In this document: piece after piece, positions 36,328-45,388 of the stretch
Layout of the letters: each line of letters opens with the position of its first letter
How positions within the stretch are numbered: the first letter of the stretch is position 1
Notes under the pieces: generated by a model
The model's database searches: none
What the model was told of the DNA's origin: nothing
Seen by the model: only the letters and a program-made list of their open reading frames with translations
Assembly: GCF_002483205.1 (NCBI RefSeq)
Contig: NZ_DLHM01000004.1
Span: 590,962 to 654,961, forward strand
Length of the DNA stretch: 64,000 nt
DNA from: Flavihumibacter sp. UBA7668
GTDB taxonomy: Bacteria; Bacteroidota; Bacteroidia; Chitinophagales; Chitinophagaceae
Reading direction: 5' to 3'
Translations under genes and position numbers: made by a program

Positions 36328-36645
36328 TTAAATATGTGCTTCAATTTTCTTTACAAAGTTCGCTTTCGGTTGAGCACCAACCAGCTTATCAACCACCTGG
36401 CCATTTTTTACGAAAAGGATAGCAGGAATTGAAGTAATACCATAATTGATGGATAATTGCGGGTTATTGTCCACATTTACCTTCCCTATTTTTACTTTGC
36501 CATCGTATTCTTTGGAAAGCTCTTCGATTACCGGACCGATTGCACGACAAGGTCCGCACCATTCTGCCCAAAAGTCGATTACACTTAATTTTTCAGAATC
36601 CAATACTTCTGTCTGGAAATTGGAATCAGTTAATTCTAACGCCAT
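36328..36645 (-). CDS. trxA: Thioredoxin
   Basis: This 105-residue cytosolic thioredoxin has the redox site WAEWCGPCRAIGPVIEEL (WCGPC) near residue 28-32, the cis-proline segment YGITSIPAILFVKNGQVVDK, and the usual total length. It reduces protein disulfides, using electrons from thioredoxin reductase, which is not in this window. It has its own promoter box (36691-36698) and a probable terminator, so it looks monocistronic between dnaE and a lipoprotein gene. Confidence 0.97.
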   Translation of the reverse strand: MALELTDSNFQTEVLDSEKLSVIDFWAEWCGPCRAIGPVIEELSKEYDGKVKIGKVNVDNNPQLSINYGITSIPAILFVKNGQVVDKLVGAQPKANFVKKIEAHI

Positions 36646-36690
36646 GATTATTGTTTTTTATATTGTTTGAGTGATATGCATTTTAAAACA

Positions 36691-36698
36691 CAAAAATA
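36691..36698 (-). promoter_or_regulatory. Bacteroidota -7 promoter box (TATTTTTG, minus strand) for trxA
   Basis: The minus strand reads TATTTTTG, an exact TAnnTTTG match, about 45 bases upstream of the trxA ATG. It lies between dnaE and trxA, so trxA need not depend on the dnaE transcript. Confidence 0.55.
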
Positions 36699-36749
36699 GT
36701 TCCGATGGTTGAAAGGGGCTGTTATGGCATTCCCAATTGTTAAACCACG

Positions 36750-39700
36750 TTAATTTGTGTCAATTTTGACTTCCAATTCCGGTTTTCCCTGAAGCCAACC
36801 CGTCAATTCGTCATTCATTTCCAATCCCTGTCCAAGGCTGTACAAGCTGGTCACTTTTTGATTTTTTGTGTCCATTAAATTGATTCTCAAGGAAGTAGAT
36901 CCTCCTTTAAATTTCAACATATTGCCTTCCAGGAAATTGATCAATTCTTCTGTAACATGACGAGGTTCTACATATAGCGTTACCTGTTTTGTCAGCGATT
37001 GCTTTATAGATTCCAGCAGGCTGATCCGTTCCACTTTGAATTCATATTTATCGGAATTGAATCTGGAGCGAAAGGAACCTACTACAAAGAGATTTTTTCC
37101 CTTATCGAGATAATCTTTGAATCGCATATAATCATCGCCCCATAACATAATCTCTGTTTTGCCGGAATAATCTTCCAGTGTCAATGCGCCGAAACTTCTG
37201 CCGGTTCGGGTTTGACGGTGTAATCCATCCAATACCAATCCGGCCAGCCGGTATTGTTTACCGCTTGCCTGCAAGGTGCTACTTTCCATCACTTCCAGAA
37301 AATCAGCCAATGGAGTGATACCATAATGTTTCATCTCGAATTTAAAATTGTCAAGCGGGTGCCCACTCATGAAAATGCCGGTGACTTCCTTTTCCTTGTC
37401 CAGTCGGTCAGTGAGGGACCACAGATCGCAGGGTGGGATTTTCGGAGTTGGAATATCCAGTACAGCCGGCAGATCCCCAAAAAGAGTATTGGTTGTTCCC
37501 TGCGACTGGGCCTGGTAAATATTCCCGTATTTGATGATTTTTTCCAGTCCGGTGGTGGTATCTCCGTTTGGAATATGGAAATATTGTGCTCTGTGAAATT
37601 CCGGAAAGCAGTCAAATGCGCCGGCATATGCCAGGCTTTCCAATGTTTTTTTATTTACTGCCCGCTGGTTGATCCGTTTGATCATATCAAACATGGAAGT
37701 GTAGGGGCCCGCCGTTGCTCTTTCCAGCATTATATTGTCCACCGCGGCTTCTCCCACACCTTTCAAGCCACCCAAACCAAAGCGGATCGCCCCGCCTTTA
37801 TTTACGGCGAATCCTTTTTTGGATTCATTGATATCCGGTCCCAAAACCTCCAGCCCCATTCGTTTACACTCTTCCATAAAGAAGGTGATTTTTTCAATAC
37901 TTCCGGCGTTGTTTAATACTGCCGCCATGTATTCTGAAGGGTAGTGCGCTTTCAGATAGGCTGTCTGGTAGGCAACAAAAGCATAACAGGTGGAATGCGA
38001 TTTATTGAAGGCGTATTGGGCAAAAGCTTCCCAATCTGTCCAGATTTTTTCCAGTTTATCTTTGGGATGGCCTTTTTTCATGGCGCCATCCACAAACTGT
38101 GCTTTCATTTTATCAAGAACTGATTTCTGCTTTTTCCCCATGGCTTTCCGCAGAACGTCCGCATCGCCCTTACTGAAGCCAGCCAGACTTTGCGCAAGCA
38201 GCATCACCTGTTCCTGATAGACAGTAATACCATAGGTTTCCTGCAGATAATCGGCCATTTCGGGTAAATCATATGCGATTTCCTCCCGACCATGTTTCCG
38301 ATCGATAAAATTGGGAATATAGGCAAGCGGACCCGGACGATAAAGGGCATTCATCGCAATCAGGTCAGCAAACTGATCGGGTTTTAGATCGCGGAGGTAT
38401 TTCTGCATACCCGGACTTTCAAACTGGAAGGTGCCGATGGTATCAGCCCGTTGATAGAGTTCAAAAGTTGCTGCATCATCGAGCGGAATATCATCTATGA
38501 CAATTTCCACACCATGGTTTTCTTTGATGAGGGTCAGTGCATTTTTAATAATGGTGAGGGTTTTTAAACCCAGGAAGTCCATTTTGATAACCCCGGCATC
38601 TTCAATAATACTGCCTTCGATTTGTGTTACCAGCAGATCAGAGTCTTTGGCCGTACAAACCGGAATAATATTCATCAAATCCTCCGGTGCAATGATAATG
38701 CCGGCGGCATGGAGTCCGGTATTTCGTACAGAACCTTCCAATCTTTCTGCTTCATGCAGTACATGAGCACGAATATCATTCCCATTATAAATCTCCCGCA
38801 GGCGGCGAACATTTTCCATGTCTTCGGCCACCAGCTGCTCTTTTGCTTCGAGGGATTTCTCCCCATCTTTTTCGGTAAGGGGGGCTTTAAGTACACGACC
38901 CAGTTCAATGCCTGGTTTATCGGGTACCAGTTTGGCCAGGGCATTGGATTCCGGTAATGGCAGATCCAGCACACGGGCCACATCCTTGATACTCATTTTG
39001 GCCGCCATGGTACCATAGGTGACAATTTGAGCTACCTGGTTTTTACCATATTTCTGCACCACATAATCGATTACTTTCTGGCGACCATCGTCATCAAAAT
39101 CCGTATCGATATCCGGCATGCTTTTTCGGTCGGGGTTCAGGAACCGTTCGAACAGCAGATTGTATTTGATTGGATCGATATTGGTGATACCGATGCAATA
39201 AGCAACTACACTACCTGCAGCGGATCCACGACCCGGGCCCACAAAAACGCCTAAATCCCGACCAGCTTTGATAAAGTCACTTACAATCAGAAAGTAACCG
39301 GCAAAGCCCATGGTTTTGATGGTGAACAATTCAAAATCGAGTCGTTCCTGAATTTCAGGACTAATATCTGTGTAGCGCATTTTTGCGCCTTCGTAGGTTA
39401 TATGGTGGAGGTATTCCCATTGGTTGAGATTGGAATCGGCATGTACCTGAAATTCTTTGGGAATCGGAAATGCCGGAAGCAGGATATCCTTTTTCAGGTT
39501 GAGCAGTTCAACCCGGTCCACAATCAGATTGGTATTGTCGATGGCTTCCGGAATATCACTGAAAAGTGCCGACATCTCCTCCGAACTTTTGAAATAAAAC
39601 TGATCGTTGGGGAATTTAAAACGACGGTTTTTAACAGCGGCATCATCATTTACAAAATCATCAAAACCGGGTGTGCTCTGCTTTTCACCGGTATTGATGC

Positions 39701-40391
39701 AAAGCAGGATATCGTGTGCGTTGGCATCGTCTTTATCCGTATAATGGCTATCGTTTGTAGCAATAACAGGAACATTGTATTTTTTTGCAAACTTCAGCAG
39801 CACCTGATTGATCTGTTCCTGTTCCTTCATATTGTGGCGTTGCAGTTCAATGAAATAATCTTCACCAAACATATCCAGCCACCATTTAAATTCTTTCTCT
39901 GCGTCTTCTTCCGAATCGTGTAAAATTGTTTGCGGTACATAGGCACCAATGCAACAGGTAGTTGCAATCAGTCCTTCATGGTATTTTTCAATCAGTTCTT
40001 TGTCAATACGGGGATATTTGGAATACATTCCTTCCGTATAACCAAGGGAGGTGAGTTTGATCAGGTTTTGATAGCCTGCTGCATTTTTTGCAAGTAATAC
40101 CTGATGGTAACGTTCATCTTTCTGCTCTTTGGTGAATGATTTGCGGGTACGATCCTTCACCACATAAAATTCACAACCAACAACCGGTTTAACCAGAGGC
40201 TTTCCGTCTTCGCCTTTATGTTTATAGGCTTCAGCAACAAATTCAAAAGCACCAAACATATTGCCGTGATCCGTGATGGCAATTGCAGGCATATTGTTCT
40301 TGATCGCTTTTTTATAAAGAGACTGAATGTTGGCAGCCCCATCCAGTAAGGAATATTGGGTATGGCAGTGTAAATGTGAAAACCTCGACAT
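36750..40391 (-). CDS. dnaE: DNA polymerase III subunit alpha
   Basis: This 1,213-residue protein is the replicative polymerase. The N-terminal PHP domain begins HLHCHTQYSLLDGAANIQSL. The C-family polymerase core has VGPGRGSAAGSVVAYCIGIT and PDIDTDFDDDGRQKVIDYVV, where the aspartates bind the catalytic metals. Later come the helix-hairpin-helix segment around IRFGLGGLKGVGEAAVDNIM and a C-terminal OB-fold (RTGRSFGALTLEDYSGKTEI). No 3'-5' exonuclease insertion is present, so it is DnaE rather than PolC. It is divergent from the NlpC/P60 gene with 85 bases between. Confidence 0.97.
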   Translation of the reverse strand: MSRFSHLHCHTQYSLLDGAANIQSLYKKAIKNNMPAIAITDHGNMFGAFEFVAEAYKHKGEDGKPLVKPVVGCEFYVVKDRTRKSFTKEQKDERYHQVLLAKNAAGYQNLIKLTSLGYTEGMYSKYPRIDKELIEKYHEGLIATTCCIGAYVPQTILHDSEEDAEKEFKWWLDMFGEDYFIELQRHNMKEQEQINQVLLKFAKKYNVPVIATNDSHYTDKDDANAHDILLCINTGEKQSTPGFDDFVNDDAAVKNRRFKFPNDQFYFKSSEEMSALFSDIPEAIDNTNLIVDRVELLNLKKDILLPAFPIPKEFQVHADSNLNQWEYLHHITYEGAKMRYTDISPEIQERLDFELFTIKTMGFAGYFLIVSDFIKAGRDLGVFVGPGRGSAAGSVVAYCIGITNIDPIKYNLLFERFLNPDRKSMPDIDTDFDDDGRQKVIDYVVQKYGKNQVAQIVTYGTMAAKMSIKDVARVLDLPLPESNALAKLVPDKPGIELGRVLKAPLTEKDGEKSLEAKEQLVAEDMENVRRLREIYNGNDIRAHVLHEAERLEGSVRNTGLHAAGIIIAPEDLMNIIPVCTAKDSDLLVTQIEGSIIEDAGVIKMDFLGLKTLTIIKNALTLIKENHGVEIVIDDIPLDDAATFELYQRADTIGTFQFESPGMQKYLRDLKPDQFADLIAMNALYRPGPLAYIPNFIDRKHGREEIAYDLPEMADYLQETYGITVYQEQVMLLAQSLAGFSKGDADVLRKAMGKKQKSVLDKMKAQFVDGAMKKGHPKDKLEKIWTDWEAFAQYAFNKSHSTCYAFVAYQTAYLKAHYPSEYMAAVLNNAGSIEKITFFMEECKRMGLEVLGPDINESKKGFAVNKGGAIRFGLGGLKGVGEAAVDNIMLERATAGPYTSMFDMIKRINQRAVNKKTLESLAYAGAFDCFPEFHRAQYFHIPNGDTTTGLEKIIKYGNIYQAQSQGTTNTLFGDLPAVLDIPTPKIPPCDLWSLTDRLDKEKEVTGIFMSGHPLDNFKFEMKHYGITPLADFLEVMESSTLQASGKQYRLAGLVLDGLHRQTRTGRSFGALTLEDYSGKTEIMLWGDDYMRFKDYLDKGKNLFVVGSFRSRFNSDKYEFKVERISLLESIKQSLTKQVTLYVEPRHVTEELINFLEGNMLKFKGGSTSLRINLMDTKNQKVTSLYSLGQGLEMNDELTGWLQGKPELEVKIDTN

Positions 40392-40421
40392 AGACCTGCA
40401 AGTAACAAAATTTTAACGCCC

Positions 40422-40450
40422 TTGCATCAAATTCTAATTTGCTATTTTTG
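40422..40450 (+). promoter_or_regulatory. Bacteroidota-type promoter (TTG, 18 bases, TATTTTTG)
   Basis: TTG at 40422-40424 lies 18 bases from TATTTTTG at 40443-40450, the -33/-7 arrangement of the Bacteroidota primary sigma factor. It would drive the NlpC/P60 gene with a leader of about 20 bases before its TTG start. Confidence 0.65.
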
Positions 40451-40476
40451 CACAATTGTGTTTAAAATAAATATCC

Positions 40477-41151
40477 TTGATCAGATTATTTTATATATCG
40501 GCAGTTATGGTTGTATTGGCTGCCTGTGGTTCATCAAAACCAACAAAATCAGGCAGTGCGTCTCCTACGGTGAAGCGCACAAAGCCCAGTAAACCAGGTA
40601 ATTCCCGCTTTATTGACGGTATTTCGATGACGCCTGGTGAAGAAGGTCCGGGAAACGGCAATCATCCCAATACCGGCTGGTTTGGATCTCCGGATGAGGC
40701 ACGGGCTACCGGAGTTTATGGAAATATTGAGAATAGTACGGAGTTGCATTTTAAATATGCCGTTTTACTGGATCAGCCGGTTGAATACCTCACGAATTTA
40801 ACATTATTACAATTTATAGAAGACTGGTATGGTACCCGCTATCGGTATGGGGGAAATACCAAACAGGGGGTGGATTGTTCCGGTTTTACCTGTAATTTGT
40901 CAAATTCCGTCTTTGGCAAAACCCTGCCCCGAACAGCCCGCCAGCAATATGATGCAGCGCAGAAAATTCCTACGGATTATTTGCAGGAAGGTGATTTGGT
41001 CTTTTTTAATACACGCGGCGGGATCTCCCATGTAGGTGTTTATCTGGCCAATAATAAATTTGTACATGCATCCACTTCCAGTGGGGTAATGATCAGCGAT
41101 CTGAATGATGAATATTACCGTAAACGATTTGTTGGTGCAGGCCGTCTATGA
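40477..41151 (+). CDS. NlpC/P60-family cell-wall peptidase, lipoprotein
   Basis: This 224-residue protein has a lipobox (LIRLFYISAVMVVLAACGSS, Cys17), so it is membrane-anchored. The NlpC/P60 domain covers about residues 110-224: TRYRYGGNTKQGVDCSGFTC holds the catalytic cysteine, GGISHVGVYLANNKFVHAST the catalytic histidine, and the GDLVFFN strand lies between. It should cut peptide cross-bridges of peptidoglycan. The start is TTG 40477, because the only later Met (residue 11) would cut the signal peptide to a few residues. The stop codon abuts the end of the convergent M1 peptidase gene. Confidence 0.9.
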   Translation: MIRLFYISAVMVVLAACGSSKPTKSGSASPTVKRTKPSKPGNSRFIDGISMTPGEEGPGNGNHPNTGWFGSPDEARATGVYGNIENSTELHFKYAVLLDQPVEYLTNLTLLQFIEDWYGTRYRYGGNTKQGVDCSGFTCNLSNSVFGKTLPRTARQQYDAAQKIPTDYLQEGDLVFFNTRGGISHVGVYLANNKFVHASTSSGVMISDLNDEYYRKRFVGAGRL

Positions 41152-42828
41152 TTATTGAACCTGCTTTGCAGTTATGTAAAAATTCGGATCCGGGATAAGA
41201 TTGGAATTTTTGCCGGGTAATTGTTTCCATTCAGTTGTAGGCTGTATCCAGCTGGTTTTATCCTGCGTTTTTACTTTTAATGGCATGTTGAAACCTCTAA
41301 TTGAATTTGTCCAGCGATAGGATAGTTTGCCTCTGGTAATTTTATACTCCAATACCGGGATTTGTATGGTTCGCAGGTACTGATTAAAGAGGGGAGTGAA
41401 ATCCTTTCCGGCAAACTTATTTATATACGCTTCAATTTCAGCCGAGCTGACGGTTTTGTGATAATAATCTTTATTGAGGCTTCTTAATAATTGCCTGAAT
41501 TTTTCATCATCTTCCATGATCTGGCGAATCATATGAATAACGCTGGATCCTTTAGCATACATATCGCCACTACCTTCCTTATTAACGCCGTATTGTCCGA
41601 TTACAGGAATATCGTTGTCGATGTTTTTTCTGCTTCCGATCTGGTACTCATTGCCAGCCTGAACATTGTTCTGGCACTGGGTAAAAATGGTTTCGCTATA
41701 GTTGGTAAATCCTTCATGGATCCACATGTCTGCAATATCGTTGGTGGTGATATTATTCCCAAACCATTCATGACCGGTTTCGTGAATGATGATGAAATCC
41801 CATTTCAAGCCCCATCCGGTACCTGAAAGATCATTTCCGAGATAACCGTTTTTATATTGGTTACCATAAGCCACCGCACTTTGATGCTCCATGCCAAGAT
41901 GGGGTGATTCAACCAGTTTGTAGCCATCTTCATAAAAAGGATAGGGGCCAAACCAGTGTTCGAAACATTGCATCATTGGTTTAACCTGTTGAAATTGTTG
42001 TTTCGCCTTTTCGAGGTTTTCTTCAAGCACCCAGTAGTCAAGGTCAAGTTTGCCTTTTTCTCCATCAAACTGTTCTGCAAAATGGGCGTATTTGCCAATA
42101 TATGGAATGATATTATAATTATTGATCGGATTTTTTACTTCCCAGGTGAAGACGGTTCGACCGCTGTCAAGGTTTGACTGGTTTAGCAGACGTCCGTTCC
42201 CAACAGCGGTTAACCCGGCTGGGGCCACGATCCTCAGTTCAGCACCCTCATCCGGTTCATCACTTTGGTGATCCTTGCAGGGATACCAGACGGAGGCACC
42301 CAAACCCTGACAGGCCACGCTCATCCAGGGATTTCCCGTTTTGTCTTTTTTCCAGATCCAGCCACCATCCCATGGGGGGCGAATTGCTTCCGTTGGTTTT
42401 CCGGAAAAGTGAACCAGCATTGATTGGCGGCTATTTACTGGAAATCCACCTGGAATAGTGACAAAAAAATGATTTCCATTGCGTTTGAAGTTGAATTTTC
42501 TCCCATTGGATTCAATGCGATCAATTTGCATTGGTTCCTGCAGGTCCAACTGCATTAAAGTATGGTTTTTCAGAACCTGAATTGTAAGCTGTACATGGCC
42601 ACGGATGGTTTTGGTGGCGAAATCCGGTTCTACATAAATCGCATATTTTTTAACATCCCACCAGGTTCTGTTTTCGTTCAGGCTGCCTCTTAAGGTATCC
42701 TGCAGCGTTATTGGCTGAGTGCCGGAAAGTGGCTGGCTGATTACTCTTGAGCAGGCCGTGAATAGAATAATCAAACTGAAGAATAATATACGCTTTAACG
42801 TAAGTTGCATATCAAACCGAATTTTCAT
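41152..42828 (-). CDS. M1-family zinc metallopeptidase (aminopeptidase N-like), lipoprotein
   Basis: This 558-residue peptidase has the zinc site HETGHEWFGNN (HExxH, around residue 350) and the third ligand in WIHEGFTNYSE further on. The N-terminal beta-saddle (KYAIYVEPDFATKTIRGHVQ) and the exopeptidase segment GMEHQSAVAYGN, which corresponds to the GxMEN motif with MEH in place of MEN, precede it. A lipoprotein-type signal (LKRILFFSLIILFTACS) indicates an envelope location. The first Met at 42828 is used, but Met7 at 42810 gives a more compact signal. It probably trims peptides for nutrition. It is divergent from the peptide-binding lipoprotein gene 23 bases away. Confidence 0.92.
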   Translation of the reverse strand: MKIRFDMQLTLKRILFFSLIILFTACSRVISQPLSGTQPITLQDTLRGSLNENRTWWDVKKYAIYVEPDFATKTIRGHVQLTIQVLKNHTLMQLDLQEPMQIDRIESNGRKFNFKRNGNHFFVTIPGGFPVNSRQSMLVHFSGKPTEAIRPPWDGGWIWKKDKTGNPWMSVACQGLGASVWYPCKDHQSDEPDEGAELRIVAPAGLTAVGNGRLLNQSNLDSGRTVFTWEVKNPINNYNIIPYIGKYAHFAEQFDGEKGKLDLDYWVLEENLEKAKQQFQQVKPMMQCFEHWFGPYPFYEDGYKLVESPHLGMEHQSAVAYGNQYKNGYLGNDLSGTGWGLKWDFIIIHETGHEWFGNNITTNDIADMWIHEGFTNYSETIFTQCQNNVQAGNEYQIGSRKNIDNDIPVIGQYGVNKEGSGDMYAKGSSVIHMIRQIMEDDEKFRQLLRSLNKDYYHKTVSSAEIEAYINKFAGKDFTPLFNQYLRTIQIPVLEYKITRGKLSYRWTNSIRGFNMPLKVKTQDKTSWIQPTTEWKQLPGKNSNLIPDPNFYITAKQVQ

Positions 42829-42851
42829 TAAATATAGTTGCTTCAGATAAC

Positions 42852-44486
42852 ATGTGTACTTTTTGGAATTACCGTTTATATATACTTGTACTTCTTATAG
42901 GGGTGGCAGCGGGGGGATGCAGATCCGGAGATGCGATGGAAGAGGGGTATTTTTGTTATAATGAATCAACCGGCATAGCGAGTCTTGATCCGGCTTTTGC
43001 CAAAAATCAGAGTATTATGTGGGCTGTACATCAACTCTATAATACGCTGGTGGAGGTGGATAGCAATTTGCAGATCAGTCCTTCTTTGGCAAAAGCCTGG
43101 GAAATCAGTGAAGACGGAAAGACCTATACTTTTTTTCTGCGACAGGATGTGAAATTTCATGATGATCCATGTTTTACGGATGCGGTGGGTAGGAAAATGG
43201 TTGCGAAGGATGTTGTATTCAGTTTGCAACGGATTATGGATCCTTCAACTGCCAGTAGCGGAGCCTGGATTTTTAATGATCGGGTACTGGCAAAAGAGGG
43301 TTTTGTTGCTTTGAATGACAGTATTCTGCAGATTAAATTGATTGCACCTTTTCCTCCGATCCTGGGGATTTTAAGTATGCAGTATTGCTCTGTAGTGCCA
43401 ATGGAGGCGCTTGAACTATATGGCAGAGATTTCCGGTCACATCCGGTTGGAACCGGGCCATTTCAACTGGTTGCGTTGGAGGAAGGGCAGGCCTTGCTTC
43501 TAAAGAAAAATCCGGGTTATTTTGAGCGGGATGAAAATGGGGAGCGCCTTCCCTATATAAATGGTATAAAGATCAGTTTCAATGATAGCAAGGCAACTGA
43601 GTTTTTACTGTTCAGGCAGTCCAAATTGCATTTTATCAATGATATTGATGCCTCTTTCAAAGATGAGGTATTAACTAAAAAAGGGGCATTGCGATCCGAC
43701 TGGCAGGGGAAAATCCAGTTGAACAAACATCCTTATCTGAATATAGAATACCTGGGTATTTTGGTAGATACAGCCAGTGCGCTGGTACAATCCTCTCCGC
43801 TTCGGTTAAGAGCCATCCGGCAGGCCCTGAATTATGGCTTTGATCGGAAAAAAATGATGCTTTATCTGAGAAATTCCATAGGGATTGCCGCTGAATCGGG
43901 ATTTGTTCCGGCCGGTTTGCCTTCCTTTGATTCAGTGCGGGTAAAAGGTTATCAGTATAATCCAGCAAGAGCCAAGCTATTATTGGAGCAGGCTGGGTTT
44001 AAAGAGGGGAAGGGAATTCCAGAAATTAAGTTATTGACTGTTCCGATTTACAGTGAACTGGCCAGTTATATGGTTCGGGAATGGCAGGAATTGGGAATTC
44101 CTGTGAAGGTGGAAGTGGTTCAAAAAAGTTTACTGTTGGAACAAACTGCACAATCCCAGGCCTTGTTTTTTAGGGGTAGCTGGATTGCAGATTACCCGGA
44201 TGCTGAAAATTATCTGAGTGTGTTTTACAGTAAAAATCCAGCACCTCCTAATTATACCAGATACCAAAATCCTGCCTTTGATAAATTATATGAAGCAGCC
44301 TTATTAGAAACGAACGATCGTTTGCGTTTTGATTTATATCAGCGTATGGATCGAATGATTCTGCAGGATGCACCCATAGTGCCACTTTGGTACGATGAGG
44401 TTATACATCTTGTTCAACCTTTTGTTCGGAATTTTAAGCCAAATGCGCTGAATCTCCTGGAACTCAGAAGAGTACGATTTAACTAA
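42852..44486 (+). CDS. Peptide-binding lipoprotein (SBP_bac_5, OppA/DppA-like), orphan
   Basis: This 544-residue protein has a lipoprotein signal (YILVLLIGVAAGGCRSG, Cys near residue 22) followed by the family 5 solute-binding fold: SLDPAFAKNQSIMWAVHQLY, then SPSLAKAWEISEDGKTYTFF followed by LRQDVKFHDD, SHPVGTGPFQLVALEEGQAL and the late GSWIADYPDAENYLSVFYS. It should bind peptides or similar ligands at the envelope. No permease or ATPase genes are adjacent, so it is an orphan or works with a remote transporter. It is divergent from the M1 peptidase, which would make its peptide ligands (inference). Confidence 0.88.
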   Translation: MCTFWNYRLYILVLLIGVAAGGCRSGDAMEEGYFCYNESTGIASLDPAFAKNQSIMWAVHQLYNTLVEVDSNLQISPSLAKAWEISEDGKTYTFFLRQDVKFHDDPCFTDAVGRKMVAKDVVFSLQRIMDPSTASSGAWIFNDRVLAKEGFVALNDSILQIKLIAPFPPILGILSMQYCSVVPMEALELYGRDFRSHPVGTGPFQLVALEEGQALLLKKNPGYFERDENGERLPYINGIKISFNDSKATEFLLFRQSKLHFINDIDASFKDEVLTKKGALRSDWQGKIQLNKHPYLNIEYLGILVDTASALVQSSPLRLRAIRQALNYGFDRKKMMLYLRNSIGIAAESGFVPAGLPSFDSVRVKGYQYNPARAKLLLEQAGFKEGKGIPEIKLLTVPIYSELASYMVREWQELGIPVKVEVVQKSLLLEQTAQSQALFFRGSWIADYPDAENYLSVFYSKNPAPPNYTRYQNPAFDKLYEAALLETNDRLRFDLYQRMDRMILQDAPIVPLWYDEVIHLVQPFVRNFKPNALNLLELRRVRFN

Positions 44487-44494
44487 TCTGCTTG

Positions 44495-44502
44495 TATTTT
44501 TG
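44495..44502 (+). promoter_or_regulatory. Bacteroidota -7 promoter box (TATTTTTG) for the desaturase
   Basis: TATTTTTG is an exact -7 match, nine bases after the end of the upstream gene and 35 bases before ATG 44538. Because transcription would start near 44507-44509, the earlier TTG codon at 44511 would have almost no leader, which favours the ATG. Confidence 0.55.
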
Positions 44503-44537
44503 CAGTAACTTTGGCCTTCATTTTTCAAAAGAGTCAC

Positions 44538-45296
44538 ATGGCGGTAATTTTAATTTTCTTTTTCACGCACTGGTTTTTATCCTTATTCTTTCACACGTTT
44601 TTTTTGCACCGATTTGCTTCCCACCAAATGTACACAACGAGTAAGGGTTGGGAAAGAATCTTTTATCTGATGACATGGTTTACACAGGGTTCTTCTTACC
44701 TGGTGCCACGTGCTTATGGAGTTATGCATCGCATGCACCATGTTTACAGTGACACGGAAAAGGATCCGCATAGTCCGCATTTCTTTAAAGATGTATGGGG
44801 CATGATGATGCATACCAGAAATATTTACAACAGTTTTGTTACCCGCCAGGGAATGCCGGAAGAACAATTTACCAAATCTTATCTGCCTACCTGGGAAAAA
44901 CTGGATCGCTTTGCGGATCATTGGGCAACCCGTTTATTTTTTGGTATTGCCTACACACTTGTATATGTATTTTTTGCACCAAGTTATTGGTGGTTCCTGT
45001 TGTTACCGATACATTACTTAATGGGACCGGTTCAGGGTGCAATTGTAAACTGGTGTGGACACAAGTATGGTTATGCGAATTTTAAGAATGGCGATCATTC
45101 AAAAAACTCTGAGCCTTGGGGGATTTTTTTGTTGGGAGAATTATTCCAGAACAATCACCACAAGGATGGAGAGAACCCCAATTTTGCACGCAAATGGTTT
45201 GAACTCGATCCAACTTTTTATGTAATGCGTTTCATGAATGTGATCGGAATTATTAAACTGAAGCCTGCTGCATTGGAGCGTCAGCACCACCATTAA
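44538..45296 (+). CDS. Acyl-CoA/acyl-lipid fatty acid desaturase
   Basis: This 252-residue membrane di-iron enzyme introduces a double bond into fatty acids. It has the three histidine boxes: HRFASHQ (HxxxxH), HRMHHVYSD (HxxHH) and QNNHHKDGENPNFA (HxxHH type), spaced by membrane helices (VILIFFFTHWFLSLFFHTFF near the start and the VYVFFAPSYWWFLLLPIHYL pair). The length is a little short compared with eukaryotic stearoyl-CoA desaturases, but normal for the bacterial group. ATG 44538 is preferred over TTG 44511 because of the promoter position. A strong bidirectional terminator lies downstream. Confidence 0.9.
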   Translation: MAVILIFFFTHWFLSLFFHTFFLHRFASHQMYTTSKGWERIFYLMTWFTQGSSYLVPRAYGVMHRMHHVYSDTEKDPHSPHFFKDVWGMMMHTRNIYNSFVTRQGMPEEQFTKSYLPTWEKLDRFADHWATRLFFGIAYTLVYVFFAPSYWWFLLLPIHYLMGPVQGAIVNWCGHKYGYANFKNGDHSKNSEPWGIFLLGELFQNNHHKDGENPNFARKWFELDPTFYVMRFMNVIGIIKLKPAALERQHHH

Positions 45297-45326
45297 AGTC
45301 AAGCTACATTTTATTAATAGGTCAGA

Positions 45327-45372
45327 AATAAAAAAGCGACCGGATTGATATCAATCCGGTCGCTTTTTTATT
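45327..45372. terminator. Perfect palindromic bidirectional terminator
   Basis: The 46 bases are a perfect palindrome: A-run, GCGACCGGATTGA, central TATA-like turn, TCAATCCGGTCGC, T-run. Read in either direction it is a GC-rich stem followed by six T residues. It serves both the desaturase (+) and msrA (-), which converge on it. Confidence 0.93.
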
Positions 45373-45388
45373 GGTTCAGTTACGGTGT

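Noticed and set aside
37254..37916. 220-residue open frame antisense to dnaE
   Set aside because: It lies entirely inside the well-supported dnaE gene on the other strand, shows no family motif, and its composition is that of a shadow frame.
39402..39923. 173-residue open frame antisense to dnaE
   Set aside because: It is contained in dnaE; its hydrophobic stretches come from the complementary codon pattern and not from a recognised membrane protein.
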